A stretch of 54,748 nt of DNA, taken from contig NZ_VBVX01000006.1 in assembly GCF_005981925.1 (NCBI RefSeq), forward strand, positions 1 through 54,748. The letters are read 5' to 3'. The first letter of the stretch is position 1. Every line of letters starts with the position of its first letter. Below the pieces are notes generated by a model. It was not told the origin of the DNA. It did no database searches and worked only from the letters and a program-made list of their open reading frames with translations. Shown in pieces: positions 8,274-17,016 of this stretch. This DNA is from Streptomyces albidochromogenes. Lineage in GTDB: Bacteria > Actinomycetota > Actinomycetes > Streptomycetales > Streptomycetaceae. The position numbers were made by a program, and so were the translations under genes.

Positions 8274-8678
8274 ATGGTGCGGAAGAAGTCCGAGCGGGCG
8301 CTCGTCGACGAGTGGCGGGGGATCCTCGCCCTGCATGCCAGCACGCTCTGCGAGCTGGACCGCGCGCTGCATCCGCACGGTTTGGGCGCCAGCGACTTCG
8401 AGGTGCTGGACGTGCTGGCCGAAGGCGCCGCCGAGGACGGCGGCAGCGCTTACCGCGTCCAGGAACTGGCGGACCGGGTCCATCTGAGCCAGAGCGCCCT
8501 GTCCCGGCTGGTCGGCAGGCTGGAGAAGGACGGCCTGGTCCACCGCGGCATGTGCAGCGAGGACCGCCGGGGCGTGCGGGTCGGGCTCACCGACGCGGGG
8601 CGGGCGCGGCACACCGAGGTCCGGCCCCTCCAGCGCGCTGTGCTGGCGCGGATGCTGGCGGACCGGACCGGGGAGTGA
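8274..8678 (+). CDS. MarR family transcriptional regulator
   Basis: A 134-residue winged-helix repressor. It has the MarR layout: an N-terminal dimerisation helix, the recognition helix region ELADRVHLSQSALSRLVGRL, and the wing motif SEDRRGVRVGLTDAGR. Length is normal for the family. It is transcribed away from the MFS efflux gene, and the shared 86-base intergenic region carries overlapping palindromes, so autoregulation plus control of the pump is likely. Ligands of MarR proteins are typically small phenolics; none can be assigned here. Confidence 0.92.
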   Translation: MVRKKSERALVDEWRGILALHASTLCELDRALHPHGLGASDFEVLDVLAEGAAEDGGSAYRVQELADRVHLSQSALSRLVGRLEKDGLVHRGMCSEDRRGVRVGLTDAGRARHTEVRPLQRAVLARMLADRTGE

Positions 8679-8741
8679 GGCACTGCGGGAGGTGACCGTC
8701 GCGGGCGGTGGTTCCCGCCGCGGCCGCCCCGGCCGCGACGC

Positions 8742-9491
8742 TCAGACGACCTGCGACGTCTCCCGCCACAGGCGCGCGAGCGCCTCGTCACCCGACACGG
8801 CGATCGCGGAGTGCGGCAGCCGGTTCCACAGGGTCAGGTAGAGGCGCTCGGCGGGGCCGCTCAGCTCGCAGTCGGCGGCGGCCTGCGGGGAGCCGTCCAC
8901 GTCGAGTTCGGTGCGCGGCGGCCCCTCGGAGAGGCGTACCGTCCACGCCTGCTCGTAGTCCGTCGGCCGTACGCGCAGGACGCGCGGCTCCCCGGTGCGC
9001 ACCCGGCTGCGGTCCCGGGCGTGGAAGCCGCGCAGCAGCTCGTCGACGCCGTCCGCGGCGAACTCCACCGGCAGCGCGGTGACTTCGGGGCCGAGCGCCG
9101 CCTCGGCGTCCACCCGGTGGATCGCCGTCTCGTGCGCCTGCCGCCGCGCCCAGAAGGCGAGCGGAGACGGCGCCGCGAAAAAGGTCCAGCAGTCCAGGTC
9201 CTCGGGCGCGGCTCTCAGCGCGGCCACCAGCAGGGTGTGGCCCTCGCGGAACCATGCCGTCAGCGCGTCGCCGTCGAGGTCGGGTTGGTCCGGCTCGGGG
9301 TGGAACTCCTTGTGCCCCGCCGTGACGAACGCCGTAGCCCACCGGTGGACGACGCCGGTGTGCCGCAGCAGATCGCGGACCTGCCAGCCGGGGCAGGTCG
9401 GCACCTCGGCGTCCGGACCCGCCTTCTCGGCGGCCGCCGCCATCAACTGGCCCTGGAGGTCGAGCGATTCTATGAATTCGGCTGTGTTCAT
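8742..9491 (-). CDS. maleylpyruvate isomerase-type (mycothiol-dependent, DinB-fold) protein
   Basis: A 249-residue protein of the actinobacterial maleylpyruvate-isomerase/DinB family. The N-terminal helical-bundle part has VPTCPGWQVRDLLRHTGVVH, where the His is a predicted metal ligand, and RRQAHETAIHRVDAE, with the other two His ligands. The C-terminal part is the SCP2-like MDMPI domain. Members use mycothiol as a thiol cofactor, but many have no known substrate. The ATG at 9491 (MNTAEFIES) is chosen; an upstream extension to 9527 overlaps the neighbouring gene end. It is probably co-directional with the small membrane protein gene that ends 32 bases upstream. Confidence 0.85.
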   Translation of the reverse strand: MNTAEFIESLDLQGQLMAAAAEKAGPDAEVPTCPGWQVRDLLRHTGVVHRWATAFVTAGHKEFHPEPDQPDLDGDALTAWFREGHTLLVAALRAAPEDLDCWTFFAAPSPLAFWARRQAHETAIHRVDAEAALGPEVTALPVEFAADGVDELLRGFHARDRSRVRTGEPRVLRVRPTDYEQAWTVRLSEGPPRTELDVDGSPQAAADCELSGPAERLYLTLWNRLPHSAIAVSGDEALARLWRETSQVV

Positions 9492-9523
9492 ACGGCAGAT
9501 TGTGACAGCGGCGGCGCGGACGA

Positions 9524-9874
9524 TCACGCGCCCTGCGGGCGGGCCGTACGGGCCGAGGTGCGGCCGAGGAGCCGGACGAACCAGCCGAGCGCGAACGACT
9601 GGACGAGCACGGACAGCGGCAGGGCCGTGTAGAAGAACACCTCGGAGTCGACCACGTCCACCCCGAGCGCGTCGCCGCCGACGAAGAAAGCGATGATCGT
9701 CGGCGCGCTGACGAGCAGCAGTGACACCCCGGCGAACGAGGCGTCCTCGTGGGCCACGAAGAGGGTGTCGACGGTGACGAACACCGCCGTGGCCGCGACC
9801 AGTCCCAGGTACGCCAGCGAGGCGGGGTTGCGGAACGTCAGGCGGGCGATGGTGCGCAGGCGTCGGGCGGCCAT
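9524..9874 (-). CDS. SCO4225-like small membrane protein
   Basis: A 116-residue protein with three hydrophobic segments (SLAYLGLVAATAVFVTVDTL, VSLLLVSAPTIIAFFVGGDA and a third around LSVLVQSFALGWFV). The N-terminal RLTFRNPASLAYLGL and HEDASFAGV recall the Streptomyces SCO4225 family, whose function is unknown. The start at 9874 is chosen because GGAGGA lies nine bases upstream; a GTG three codons earlier overlaps that ribosome-binding site. Confidence 0.7.
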   Translation of the reverse strand: MAARRLRTIARLTFRNPASLAYLGLVAATAVFVTVDTLFVAHEDASFAGVSLLLVSAPTIIAFFVGGDALGVDVVDSEVFFYTALPLSVLVQSFALGWFVRLLGRTSARTARPQGA

Positions 9875-9944
9875 GGTGATCACTCCTCCGGTGTGGTGCC
9901 TCCAGCGTGCGGCGGGGGAGCCGGGTGCGCCTGAGTACGCCTAC

Positions 9945-11183
9945 TCAGGTACGCCCCGCCGGCGACGCGTTGCGCGCCGAGTACCCCAGCAGGGCGGCGG
10001 CCCCGGCCAGCGCCGCCACTGTTGTCAGCGCGACGGGGAGCGAGAACCAGTCGGCGAGGAAGCCGATGACGGGCGGCCCGACCAGCATGCCGCCGTATCC
10101 GAGCGTGGAGGCCGCCGCTACGCCGCTCGGGCCCGCGATCGCGCCCGCCCTCGCGACGGCGACGGGGAAGATGTTCGCCAGGCCGAGCCCGGTCACGGCG
10201 AATCCGAGGAGCGCCGCCCAGGGGGCGGGCGCGAGGGCGCCCAGCAGCATGCCGGCGGCGGCGAGCACCCCGCCGGTGACGAGCGTGCGGGTCTGGCCCA
10301 GCCGTTCGAGCAGCGCGGTGCCGCTGAGCCGGCCCACCGCCATGGCCAGCGCGAAGAGGGAGTATCCGGCGGCCGCGACACCCGGGTGGGCGTGGAGGTC
10401 CTCCTGGAGGTGCAGGGTGCCCCATTCGGCGAGCGCGCCTTCGCCGTACGCCGTGCACAGGGCGATCACGCCGAACAGGGCGACGGCGTTGCGGGCCGTT
10501 CGCGGGAGCGGTCCGGGAGCGTTCCCCGGTGCCGTCGCGGAGCGTTCCCGCGAACGCTCGGGAACGGGTGCGCGGTGGCGCAGCAGCGCCGGTCCGGCCA
10601 GGGCGGTGACGACGAGGCCGATGACCGTCAGAGTCAGCAGATGAGTGGGGGCCGACAGGCGCGCCGCGACGAGGCCGCCGAGGCCGGCCCCCGCCATGGC
10701 GCCGAGGCTGAAGGCGGCGTGGAAGCTCGGCATGACGGGGCGCCGCAGCGCGGCGACCAGGTCCACTGCGGCGCTGTTCATCGCGACGTTGATGCCGCCG
10801 TACGCGGCGCCGAACACCAGCAGGACGAGACCGAGCGCGAGCGTCGTGTGGGTGCGCGCGGGCAGTGCGATGCTCAGCGACAGCAGCACGCCGCACGCCA
10901 CGGTCACCGGATGGCTCCCGAACCGCCGGCACAGCCGTCCGGTGAGCGTCATGGTGACCACCGCGCCGCCGGACACGCCCAGCAGAGCGAGTCCGAGGTC
11001 GCTCGCGGACGCCCCGGTCTGCTCCTTGATGGCGGGGATACGGACCACCCACCCGGCGAAGAGGAAGCCGTCGAGGGCGAAGAACACGGTCAGGGCGGTG
11101 CGGAGGCGGGACAGGGAGGCGGTGGCGATGTTCGCGCCCGGACCTCCCGGAGCGGCCGTCCTTAGTTTGTTTAGTAGCGGCAC
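9945..11183 (-). CDS. MFS transporter (YbjJ-like, 12 TM); start uncertain
   Basis: A major-facilitator transporter of about 412 residues with 12 hydrophobic segments, resembling the YbjJ/FucP-like group: ALDGFLFAGWVVRIPAIKEQTG opens the first helix region, and GINVAMNSAAVDL lies in helix 4-5. Substrate unknown. The start is unresolved. GTG 11183 is used here, but its first codons include three CTA codons and AT-rich sequence unlike the rest, so the real start may lie downstream and 11160-11190 may be an operator. The central loop between helices 6 and 7 (about residues 205-228) is encoded by a copy of the window's TTCCCG/CGGGAA palindrome family. It is divergent from a ROK regulator. Confidence 0.8.
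   Translation of the reverse strand: MPLLNKLRTAAPGGPGANIATASLSRLRTALTVFFALDGFLFAGWVVRIPAIKEQTGASASDLGLALLGVSGGAVVTMTLTGRLCRRFGSHPVTVACGVLLSLSIALPARTHTTLALGLVLLVFGAAYGGINVAMNSAAVDLVAALRRPVMPSFHAAFSLGAMAGAGLGGLVAARLSAPTHLLTLTVIGLVVTALAGPALLRHRAPVPERSRERSATAPGNAPGPLPRTARNAVALFGVIALCTAYGEGALAEWGTLHLQEDLHAHPGVAAAGYSLFALAMAVGRLSGTALLERLGQTRTLVTGGVLAAAGMLLGALAPAPWAALLGFAVTGLGLANIFPVAVARAGAIAGPSGVAAASTLGYGGMLVGPPVIGFLADWFSLPVALTTVAALAGAAALLGYSARNASPAGRT
10541..10567. repeat. in-frame copy of the TTCCCGGGAA palindrome family
   Basis: AGCGTTC-CCGC-GAACGCT (10541-10558) is an imperfect palindrome followed by CGGGAACGG; a further GCGTTCCCCGG half-site lies near 10519. It encodes a Ser/Arg/Glu-rich stretch (PERSRERS) in the cytoplasmic loop between the two halves of the MFS transporter. 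The same core is found in intergenic arrays at 28.4 and 34.8 kb. Confidence 0.65.
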
Positions 11184-11292
11184 AAACTCAGCATAGGGGC
11201 CCGCCCCCGATCCGTCCAAGACAGGTGGTCAGCGCCCGGGGCAACCGGAGCCGGGCCCGGACGATCTTCCCCGGCATGGGAGACTCGCCCCC

Positions 11293-12525
11293 ATGAACGG
11301 CAAGGCGACCACCATCAGAACGCGGCTGGAGAGAGGCCGGAGCGCGCTCGGGCCCGCCCTGGAACTGGTGCACACGGGACGGGCGCCGACCCGCGCGGTC
11401 CTCACCGCCGAACTCGGCGTCACGCGGGCCACCGCCGGTGCGGTCGCCGCCGAACTGGAGGCCCTCGGACTGATCCAGGTCGACTCCCGGCCGGGAGCGG
11501 CGGCCGGTTCGCAGGGCCGCCCCTCGCACCGCCTGGCCGTCAACGACTCCGGCCCCGTCGTCCTCGCCGCCCAGATCCACGCCGACGGCTACCGGGCGGC
11601 GCTCGTCGGCCTCGGCGGCCGGATCGTCGCGACCGCCCCCGGCCGCAAGACGGTGTCCGCCGACCCGGCGCAGGTCCTCGGCGCCGTGGTCGACGCCGGG
11701 GCGCGACTGCTGCGCGAGAGCGGCCGCCGCTGCGTGGGCGCGGGCCTCGCCGTGCCGTCCGCCGTGGCGGAGCCGGAGGGCACGGCACTCAACCCACTGC
11801 ACCTCGCCTGGCCCGCGGGCTCCCCGGTCCGCGACATCTTCGCCGAGCAGGTACGCGAGGCGGGCATCACGGGCCCCGCCTTCGCGGGCAACGACGTCAA
11901 CCTCGCCGCGCTCGCCGAGCACCGCCATGGCGCCGGACGCGGCGCGCAGCACCTCCTGTGCGTCGCCACGGGCCACCGCGGCGTCGGCGGCGCGCTGGTC
12001 GTCGACGGGCGGCTGCACACCGGAAGTTCGGGCCTCGCCCTCGAAGTCGGTCACCTCACAGTCAACCCCGACGGCCGCCCCTGCTACTGCGGCGGCCGAG
12101 GCTGCCTCGACGTCGAGACCGACCCGCTGGCCTTCCTCACCGCGGCAGGTCTCGCCCCGGGCCCCGAGACCTCGCTCCTCCAGCAGTCGCGCGAGCTGCT
12201 GCGCGGACAGTACGGCGATCCGGCGGTCCGGGCCGCGTGCGAGGAGCTGATCGACCGGCTGGGCCTCGGCCTCGCCGGGCTCGTGAACATCCTCAACCCC
12301 GACCGCATCGTCCTCGGCGGCCTCCACCGCGAACTGCTCGACGCCGACCCGCAGCGGCTGCGCGCCGTGGTGGCCGACCGCAGCCTGTGGGGGCGCAGTG
12401 GCGGCGTACCCATCCTGCCGTCCACTCTGGACCACAACAGCCTGGTCGGGGCGGCCGAGTTGGCGTGGCAGCCGGTGCTCGACGATCCGCTGGCCGCGCT
12501 CGCCGCCTCGCAGACGCCCGCGTGA
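11293..12525 (+). CDS. ROK family transcriptional regulator
   Basis: A 410-residue ROK repressor. An N-terminal winged helix (about residues 20-80, TRAVLTAELGVTRATAGAV) is followed by the sugar-kinase-like ROK fold, with the phosphate-1 region, FAGNDVNLAALAE (carrying the conserved Asp) and the zinc/ROK signature GHLTVNPDGRPCYCGGRGC. Members sense sugars or their phosphates. It is divergent from the YbjJ-like transporter and likely controls it. GGGAGA precedes the ATG at 11293. Confidence 0.92.
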   Translation: MNGKATTIRTRLERGRSALGPALELVHTGRAPTRAVLTAELGVTRATAGAVAAELEALGLIQVDSRPGAAAGSQGRPSHRLAVNDSGPVVLAAQIHADGYRAALVGLGGRIVATAPGRKTVSADPAQVLGAVVDAGARLLRESGRRCVGAGLAVPSAVAEPEGTALNPLHLAWPAGSPVRDIFAEQVREAGITGPAFAGNDVNLAALAEHRHGAGRGAQHLLCVATGHRGVGGALVVDGRLHTGSSGLALEVGHLTVNPDGRPCYCGGRGCLDVETDPLAFLTAAGLAPGPETSLLQQSRELLRGQYGDPAVRAACEELIDRLGLGLAGLVNILNPDRIVLGGLHRELLDADPQRLRAVVADRSLWGRSGGVPILPSTLDHNSLVGAAELAWQPVLDDPLAALAASQTPA

Positions 12526-12584
12526 GCGGGGGAACGGACGCTCACCGGAACGTGTGTAGCCGGAAGTGGCCGCCGGAAAGGTCC

Positions 12585-12662
12585 CGTACGACGAAGGGCT
12601 TCGTACGACGACGGGCGCCGTACGACGACGGGCGCCGTACGACGACGGGCGCCGTACGACGA
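12585..12662. repeat. 17-bp tandem repeat, about 4.6 copies
   Basis: The unit CGTACGACGACGGGCGC is perfect three times in a row (12602-12618, 12619-12635, 12636-12652). It is preceded by a diverged copy ending AAGGGCTT (12585-12601) and followed by a partial copy (12653-12662). It lies between the convergent ROK and ATP-binding genes, just before a hairpin terminator. Confidence 0.9.
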
Positions 12663-12667
12663 AAAGA

Positions 12668-12699
12668 CCCCGGCCCGCGGCTGACGCCGCGGCCCGGGG
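12668..12699. terminator. bidirectional hairpin terminator
   Basis: A 14-bp stem with one mismatch, starting CCCCGG and closing CCGGGG, around the loop TGAC. It lies between the converging ROK regulator and ATP-binding protein genes and could stop transcription from both sides. Confidence 0.7.
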
Positions 12700-12727
12700 C
12701 CCCTGGTGGCGGAAGGCCGGCGTCCGG

Positions 12728-13258
12728 TCAGCCCGCTACGGCGGACCGGACGGCGGCGGGAACGTGCGTCGCCGGGATGACCTCGTGACCGGTCCCGTCG
12801 TGCGCGAACGGTCCGTCGGTCGTCGCTCCGTACACGGGGTACGGCGGCAGTGTCACCGCGGGAGCCGGGGTGGGAAGCGTGAACCACACGACCTTCCCGG
12901 CATCGCCCTGCGGGCGTACGCCCCAGCTCTCGCTGACCGCCTCGATGAGAGCGAGACCGCGCCCGCTCGTCTCGGACGCGCCGGCCGCACGAACGGTGGG
13001 CAGACGCGGATCGTGGTCGTGGACGGACACCGTCAGGCGGTCGAGGAGCAGCTCGATCTCCACGGTGCACATCTTGTCCGGCTCTGCGTGCCGGTGGACG
13101 TTGGTCAGCAATTCGGTGACGCCGAGCGCCGCCGGGTCTATCAAGGGATCCAAATGCCAGTAGCGCAATTGGGCCGAAATGATTCTGCGGACCTGACCGA
13201 TCCGCGACGGCAGGGCCTGGAGCTCCACCGTGCAGTGCCTGCTTGGCTCGCTGATCAC
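12728..13258 (-). CDS. RsbW-like ATP-binding (anti-sigma/HATPase_c) protein
   Basis: A 176-residue GHKL-fold protein of the very numerous Streptomyces RsbW-like regulators. The N-box region ALGVTELLTNVHRHAEPDKM and the G-box-like SGRGLALIEAVSESWGV are present, while the C-terminal 45 residues are Pro/Ala-rich and probably disordered. Such proteins bind ATP and either hold a sigma factor or phosphorylate a STAS partner; no partner gene is adjacent. It starts at GTG 13258. The nearest gene on the same strand ends 167 bases upstream. Confidence 0.85.
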   Translation of the reverse strand: MISEPSRHCTVELQALPSRIGQVRRIISAQLRYWHLDPLIDPAALGVTELLTNVHRHAEPDKMCTVEIELLLDRLTVSVHDHDPRLPTVRAAGASETSGRGLALIEAVSESWGVRPQGDAGKVVWFTLPTPAPAVTLPPYPVYGATTDGPFAHDGTGHEVIPATHVPAAVRSAVAG

Positions 13259-13424
13259 GGCTGCGACTCCCCGAATAGGTCCGGAAGAAGACGAAGAACG
13301 GATCCAGCAGTGGCTGTCTGCTGTTTGGTCCGGCGGGGCTGGTTCGCAGCGTCACCGCCGTTGCACCCTGAGTGATGTGAGACCAGGGTCACCCAGGCGG
13401 TGCGGCCGCGCAACTCGCGCCGCA

Positions 13425-13769
13425 TCAGTCCCGCGCGTCCTGTACGCCCCGAAGGCCGCACGCGTCCTGCGCCGCGCGGACCGTCTCCAGGAATCGCCCG
13501 GCCAGCTCCTCACCCTCCTTGGCCTGGCCGCGCTGCCCCATGGTGAGCCGGTACCGGGTGCCGTTGACCGTCGCCACGGTGCTGTCCTCCCCGGCGAACC
13601 ACGGCCGGGCCGCGGTCACGGAGCCCAGCGGCGCGCTGTCGATCTCCAGCCCGTTGCTCGTCAGCAGGACCAGCCTGCCGTCCGTGACGAGCACCTGGCC
13701 GGCCCTGGTCAGTGAGCGGGGCCAGCGCCCTATCCGTACGCCCGTAGCGCTGAACTCGGGCTCCGCCAT
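13425..13769 (-). CDS. conserved hypothetical protein, PH/GRAM-like
   Basis: A 114-residue protein starting MAEPEFSATGVRIGRWPRSL. It alternates short beta strands (QVLVTDGRLVLLTSNGLEI, AARPWFAGEDSTVATVNGTR) and ends with a helix (ELAGRFLETVRAAQDAC), the pattern of a small PH-like or GRAM-like domain. No catalytic residues stand out. The start at 13769 is chosen because the longer frame upstream runs into Arg-rich translation of a repeat-rich region. Function unknown. Confidence 0.65.
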   Translation of the reverse strand: MAEPEFSATGVRIGRWPRSLTRAGQVLVTDGRLVLLTSNGLEIDSAPLGSVTAARPWFAGEDSTVATVNGTRYRLTMGQRGQAKEGEELAGRFLETVRAAQDACGLRGVQDARD

Positions 13770-14096
13770 TCCACTTCGCCCCCTTCGCGCACGTGTGCCC
13801 TTCGCGAGGACGTCCCTGCCACGCGCCGCATGCCGCTTCGCGCGGATGTCCTTTTCGCGCGGATGCCTTCGTGCGCAGTCTGCACAAGCCCGGGCCCGCG
13901 CACCAGAGCACCTCGATGATCGGCCGGCGGGGTGAGCGGTCGCGTCCAGGTCCGTACCACTGCGCCCCACAAGCGATCCCTATGGCTGCCCAAAGTCAAC
14001 GTTTGTGCAGGTGAGAGCCTTAGAGTGGCAGCTGGGGACCGGAGTTTCCGGGCAGAACCAGCTGCCCCGGGAGCGCTACGACGAGGAGTGGCCCGC
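13770..14096. other. intergenic region with degenerate 17-bp repeats
   Basis: This 327-base divergent region contains no convincing gene. It holds an imperfect repeat built on TTCGCGCGGATGTCC: two close copies at 13837-13848 and 13854-13865 with 17-base spacing, and weaker relatives (TTCGCGAGGACGTCC) near 13801. The right half must contain the promoter of the PLP enzyme gene, but I cannot pick out convincing boxes. Confidence 0.5.
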
Positions 14097-15233
14097 ATGA
14101 GCACCACGGACCAGGAACGTACCGGCAGCGAAGCCATGGCGACGATCGACGTGGACCGCAGCGACCCGGAGTACCGGGCCTGGCTGAAAGAGGCCGTCCG
14201 CAAGGTCCAGGCGGACGCCAACCGCTCCGCGGACACGCACCTGCTGCGCTTCCCGCTGCCGGACGCGTGGGGGATCGACCTGTACCTCAAGGACGAGTCG
14301 ACCCACCCGACCGGCAGCCTCAAGCACCGGCTCGCCCGCTCCCTCTTCCTGTACGGCCTGTGCAACGGCTGGGTCAGGCCCGGCAAGCCCGTCATCGAGG
14401 CGTCCAGCGGATCGACCGCCGTCTCGGAGGCGTACTTCGCGAAGCTGATCGGCGTCCCGTTCATCGCGGTGATGCCGCGCACCACCAGCCCGGAGAAGAT
14501 CCGGCTCATCCAGTTCCACGGCGGGCAGTGCCACTTCGTCGACGACTCCCGGAAGATGTACGAGGAGTCGGCCGCCCTCGCGGCCAGGACCGGCGGCCAC
14601 TACATGGACCAGTTCACCTATGCGGAACGCGCCACCGACTGGCGCGGCAACAACAACATCGCCGAGTCCGTCTACCAGCAACTCAGGCTGGAGCGGTACC
14701 CGGAACCGGCCTGGATCGTCGCCACCGCCGGGACCGGCGGCACGTCCGCGACCATCGCGCGCTACGTCCATTACATGCAGCACGACACGCGCATCTGCGT
14801 ACCCGACCCGGAGAACTCCTGTTTCTTCGACGGCTGGACCCGGGGCGACGCGGGCGCGACGAGCGACTGCGGTTCGCGCATCGAGGGCATCGGCAGGCCC
14901 CGCATGGAACCGAGCTTCGTGCCCGGTGCCATCGACCGGATGATGAAGGTCCCCGACGCGGCGAGCGTGGCGGCCGTACGGGCGCTGGAACGGGCCATCG
15001 GCCGCAAGGCGGGCGGCTCCACCGGAACCGGACTGTGGAGCGCGCTGAAGATCATCTCGGAGATGGTCGCCGAGGGGCGCGGGGGGAGCGTCGTCACGCT
15101 GATCTGCGACCCCGGCGACCGCTACCTCGACAAGTACTACTCCGACGCCTGGCTCGCCGAACAGGGCCTGGACATCGCTCCGTACAGCGCCGCGATCGAC
15201 CGGTTCCTGGCGACGGGCCAGTGGCCCTGCTGA
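14097..15233 (+). CDS. PLP-dependent cysteine synthase-family enzyme (Cds1-like)
   Basis: A 378-residue fold-type-II PLP enzyme. The PLP lysine is in [13 protein letters not shown], the substrate-loop in [13 protein letters not shown], the phosphate-binding glycine loop in [12 protein letters not shown], and the C-terminal [11 protein letters not shown] contacts the pyridine ring. The pattern matches the actinobacterial group that, as I recall, includes mycobacterial Cds1, an L-cysteine desulfhydrase that releases sulfide. The alternative is a cysteine synthase. GACGAGGAG precedes the ATG at 14097; a second ATG ([10 protein letters not shown]) at 14133-14135 is also possible. A perfect stem-loop follows the gene. 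Confidence 0.88.
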   Translation: MSTTDQERTGSEAMATIDVDRSDPEYRAWLKEAVRKVQADANRSADTHLLRFPLPDAWGIDLYLKDESTHPTGSLKHRLARSLFLYGLCNGWVRPGKPVIEASSGSTAVSEAYFAKLIGVPFIAVMPRTTSPEKIRLIQFHGGQCHFVDDSRKMYEESAALAARTGGHYMDQFTYAERATDWRGNNNIAESVYQQLRLERYPEPAWIVATAGTGGTSATIARYVHYMQHDTRICVPDPENSCFFDGWTRGDAGATSDCGSRIEGIGRPRMEPSFVPGAIDRMMKVPDAASVAAVRALERAIGRKAGGSTGTGLWSALKIISEMVAEGRGGSVVTLICDPGDRYLDKYYSDAWLAEQGLDIAPYSAAIDRFLATGQWPC

Positions 15234-15248
15234 GGGAGTGGCCGACGG

Positions 15249-15280
15249 CCCGCCGGCAGGTGCGTACGGCTGCCGGCGGG
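15249..15280. terminator. stem-loop terminator between convergent genes
   Basis: An 11-bp perfect stem, CCCGCCGGCAG paired with CTGCCGGCGGG, around a 10-base loop. It lies 16 bases after the PLP enzyme stop codon and before the end of the convergent SRPBCC gene. Confidence 0.75.
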
Positions 15281-15336
15281 GTGGCCGCCGTTCTCGACGG
15301 GCCGGTCGCCGACGCGGTTCCCGACCGCGTGGCCGC

Positions 15337-15816
15337 CTAGGCGTCCGCGGAAGCCAGCCGCCGGTCGAGGTCGCGTACCGCGTCCCGGAAGGCCCGTCCC
15401 AGACCGGGCCGGACCAGGCGCAGCACCGTCCCGAACGGTGCCGGTCCCGCCGCCGCGAACGTCCAGCGCACCCGGGTGCCGGTACCGGCCGGGGCGAGCC
15501 GCCACTCCTCCACCAGGGCGCGCACGCCGGGGGCGTTGGTCACGTCGACGCGGTACGCGTACCGCTCGGCGGGCTCCGCGGCCAGGACCGTCTCCTGGAA
15601 GCGGACGCCGCCTTTGAGGCGCACCTCGCGCCCCGCTCCGCCCGCGGTGGGCCGGCACATCGTCACCGCGCCGAACCAGGCGGGCCAGCCGGTGACGTCC
15701 TCGGCGAGCGCCTCGTAGACGGCCTGCGGAGGTGCGAGGGCCTCGGCCGCGAAGACCAGGCGCGTCGGAGCGGTCTCGACGAAGTCGAGTGCGACAGGGC
15801 GGAGTCGGCGTGCCAT
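15337..15816 (-). CDS. SRPBCC family (polyketide cyclase/START-like) protein
   Basis: A 159-residue helix-grip protein. Typical features are the N-terminal strand LVFAAEALAPPQAVYEALAE, DVTGWPAWFGAVTMCRPTAG (the usual W-P-x-W motif), strands ending VEEWRLAPAGTGTRVRWTF, and the long C-terminal helix GRAFRDAVRDLDRRLA. Such proteins bind hydrophobic ligands or act as cyclases/aromatases, but most free-standing ones have no known role. The ATG at 15816 (MARRLRPVALD) is chosen over an upstream Gly-rich extension. Confidence 0.85.
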   Translation of the reverse strand: MARRLRPVALDFVETAPTRLVFAAEALAPPQAVYEALAEDVTGWPAWFGAVTMCRPTAGGAGREVRLKGGVRFQETVLAAEPAERYAYRVDVTNAPGVRALVEEWRLAPAGTGTRVRWTFAAAGPAPFGTVLRLVRPGLGRAFRDAVRDLDRRLASADA

Positions 15817-15905
15817 GGGACCTGTACCCCCAGCGGTTTCGTCGGTGGCGCGACGGGGCCCGGGGCCCTCGCCGGCCAAGACCGGACACGATAACTGGCG
15901 GTCCG

Positions 15906-16796
15906 TCAGTTGTCTGCCGGACCGCTGTCCGCCGGACCGCCGTCCACGCCCGTGCCGTGCTGGGCCTCGACGGCCCCGGACTCGCCGGCCACCACGAGTC
16001 CCGGCAGGTGCTCGGCCATCTCCTCACGGGCCCCGGCGGACAGCCCCCGGTCCGTCACCAGGGTGTCGACCTCTTCGAGCGTGGCGAACGAACTCAGCCC
16101 CACCGTGCCCCACTTGGTGTGGTCCGCGACCACGACGACCCGCCGCGCCGACCGCACCAGGCGCCGGTTCGTCTCCGCCTCCGCCAGATTCGGAGTCGAG
16201 AGCCCCGCCTCGACGGAAATGCCGTGCACCCCGAGGAACAGCACGTCGAAGTGGAGCGAACGGATCGCCTGGTCGGCGACCGGACCCACCAGCGAGTCCG
16301 ACGGCGTCCGCACGCCGCCGGTGAGCACTACCGTGGCCGCACCGGGACGCGGCCCCTTCCCGCCGCCCGCGCGCTGCGCGGTGTGGAAGACGTCGGCGAC
16401 CCGCACCGAGTTGGTCACCACCGTCAGGTCCGGCACCTCCAGCAGGTGCTGGGCGAGCGCGTACGTCGTCGTGCCGCCGGACAGCGCGATCGCGCTGCCG
16501 CGCACCGCCATCGCCGCCGCCGCCCGCGCGATGTCCTCCTTGGCGCTCAGTTCGAGACCCGACTTCGCCTCGAAACCGGGCTCGTGCGTACTCGCCTCGA
16601 CCACCGGGACCGCGCCGCCGTGCACCTTCTCCACGACGCCCTGGCGCGCCAGGGCGTCGAGGTCCCGCCGGACCGTCATGTCGGAGACGTTGAGCTTCCT
16701 GGTCAGCTCTTGGACCCGGACCCCGCCGCGTCGCCTGACCTCGTCGAGGATCAAGGCACGACGCTGCTCCGCGAGCAGGTTCTGACTGTCGGTCAC
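15906..16796 (-). CDS. DeoR/GlpR family transcriptional regulator
   Basis: A 296-residue DeoR-type repressor. The N-terminal helix-turn-helix is VRVQELTRKLNVSDMTVRRD, followed by the family's EKVHGGAVPV, and then the sugar-phosphate-binding isomerase-like domain with ALSGGTTTYALAQHL and VVVVADHTKWG. The GTG at 16796 (TDSQNLLAEQRRALIL) gives the standard N-terminus; an ATG at 16859 would add 21 Pro-rich residues. The C-terminal 20 residues are low-complexity. No sugar gene lies next to it, so the regulon is elsewhere or it acts alone. It is divergent from the large membrane protein gene. Confidence 0.9.
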   Translation of the reverse strand: MTDSQNLLAEQRRALILDEVRRRGGVRVQELTRKLNVSDMTVRRDLDALARQGVVEKVHGGAVPVVEASTHEPGFEAKSGLELSAKEDIARAAAAMAVRGSAIALSGGTTTYALAQHLLEVPDLTVVTNSVRVADVFHTAQRAGGGKGPRPGAATVVLTGGVRTPSDSLVGPVADQAIRSLHFDVLFLGVHGISVEAGLSTPNLAEAETNRRLVRSARRVVVVADHTKWGTVGLSSFATLEEVDTLVTDRGLSAGAREEMAEHLPGLVVAGESGAVEAQHGTGVDGGPADSGPADN

Positions 16797-17016
16797 GGGC
16801 GGTCCGGTCCCTTCGTTTCGGGGTACAGGTCGGGGTACGGGCATGGAGGGGTTGCTCATCCTCGCACGGGTGCCCGGCGGCCGGACCTCGGGGAGATTCC
16901 GTGAGATTCGGCGAGAGCCGTGCCGCGGCCGTCCATGATCCGGGATCCTTGAGCGGCCGCGCCGTGCGCGGAAGACGATCCTCCCGATCCTCCCACCACG
17001 AGAGCGAGCCACAGAA

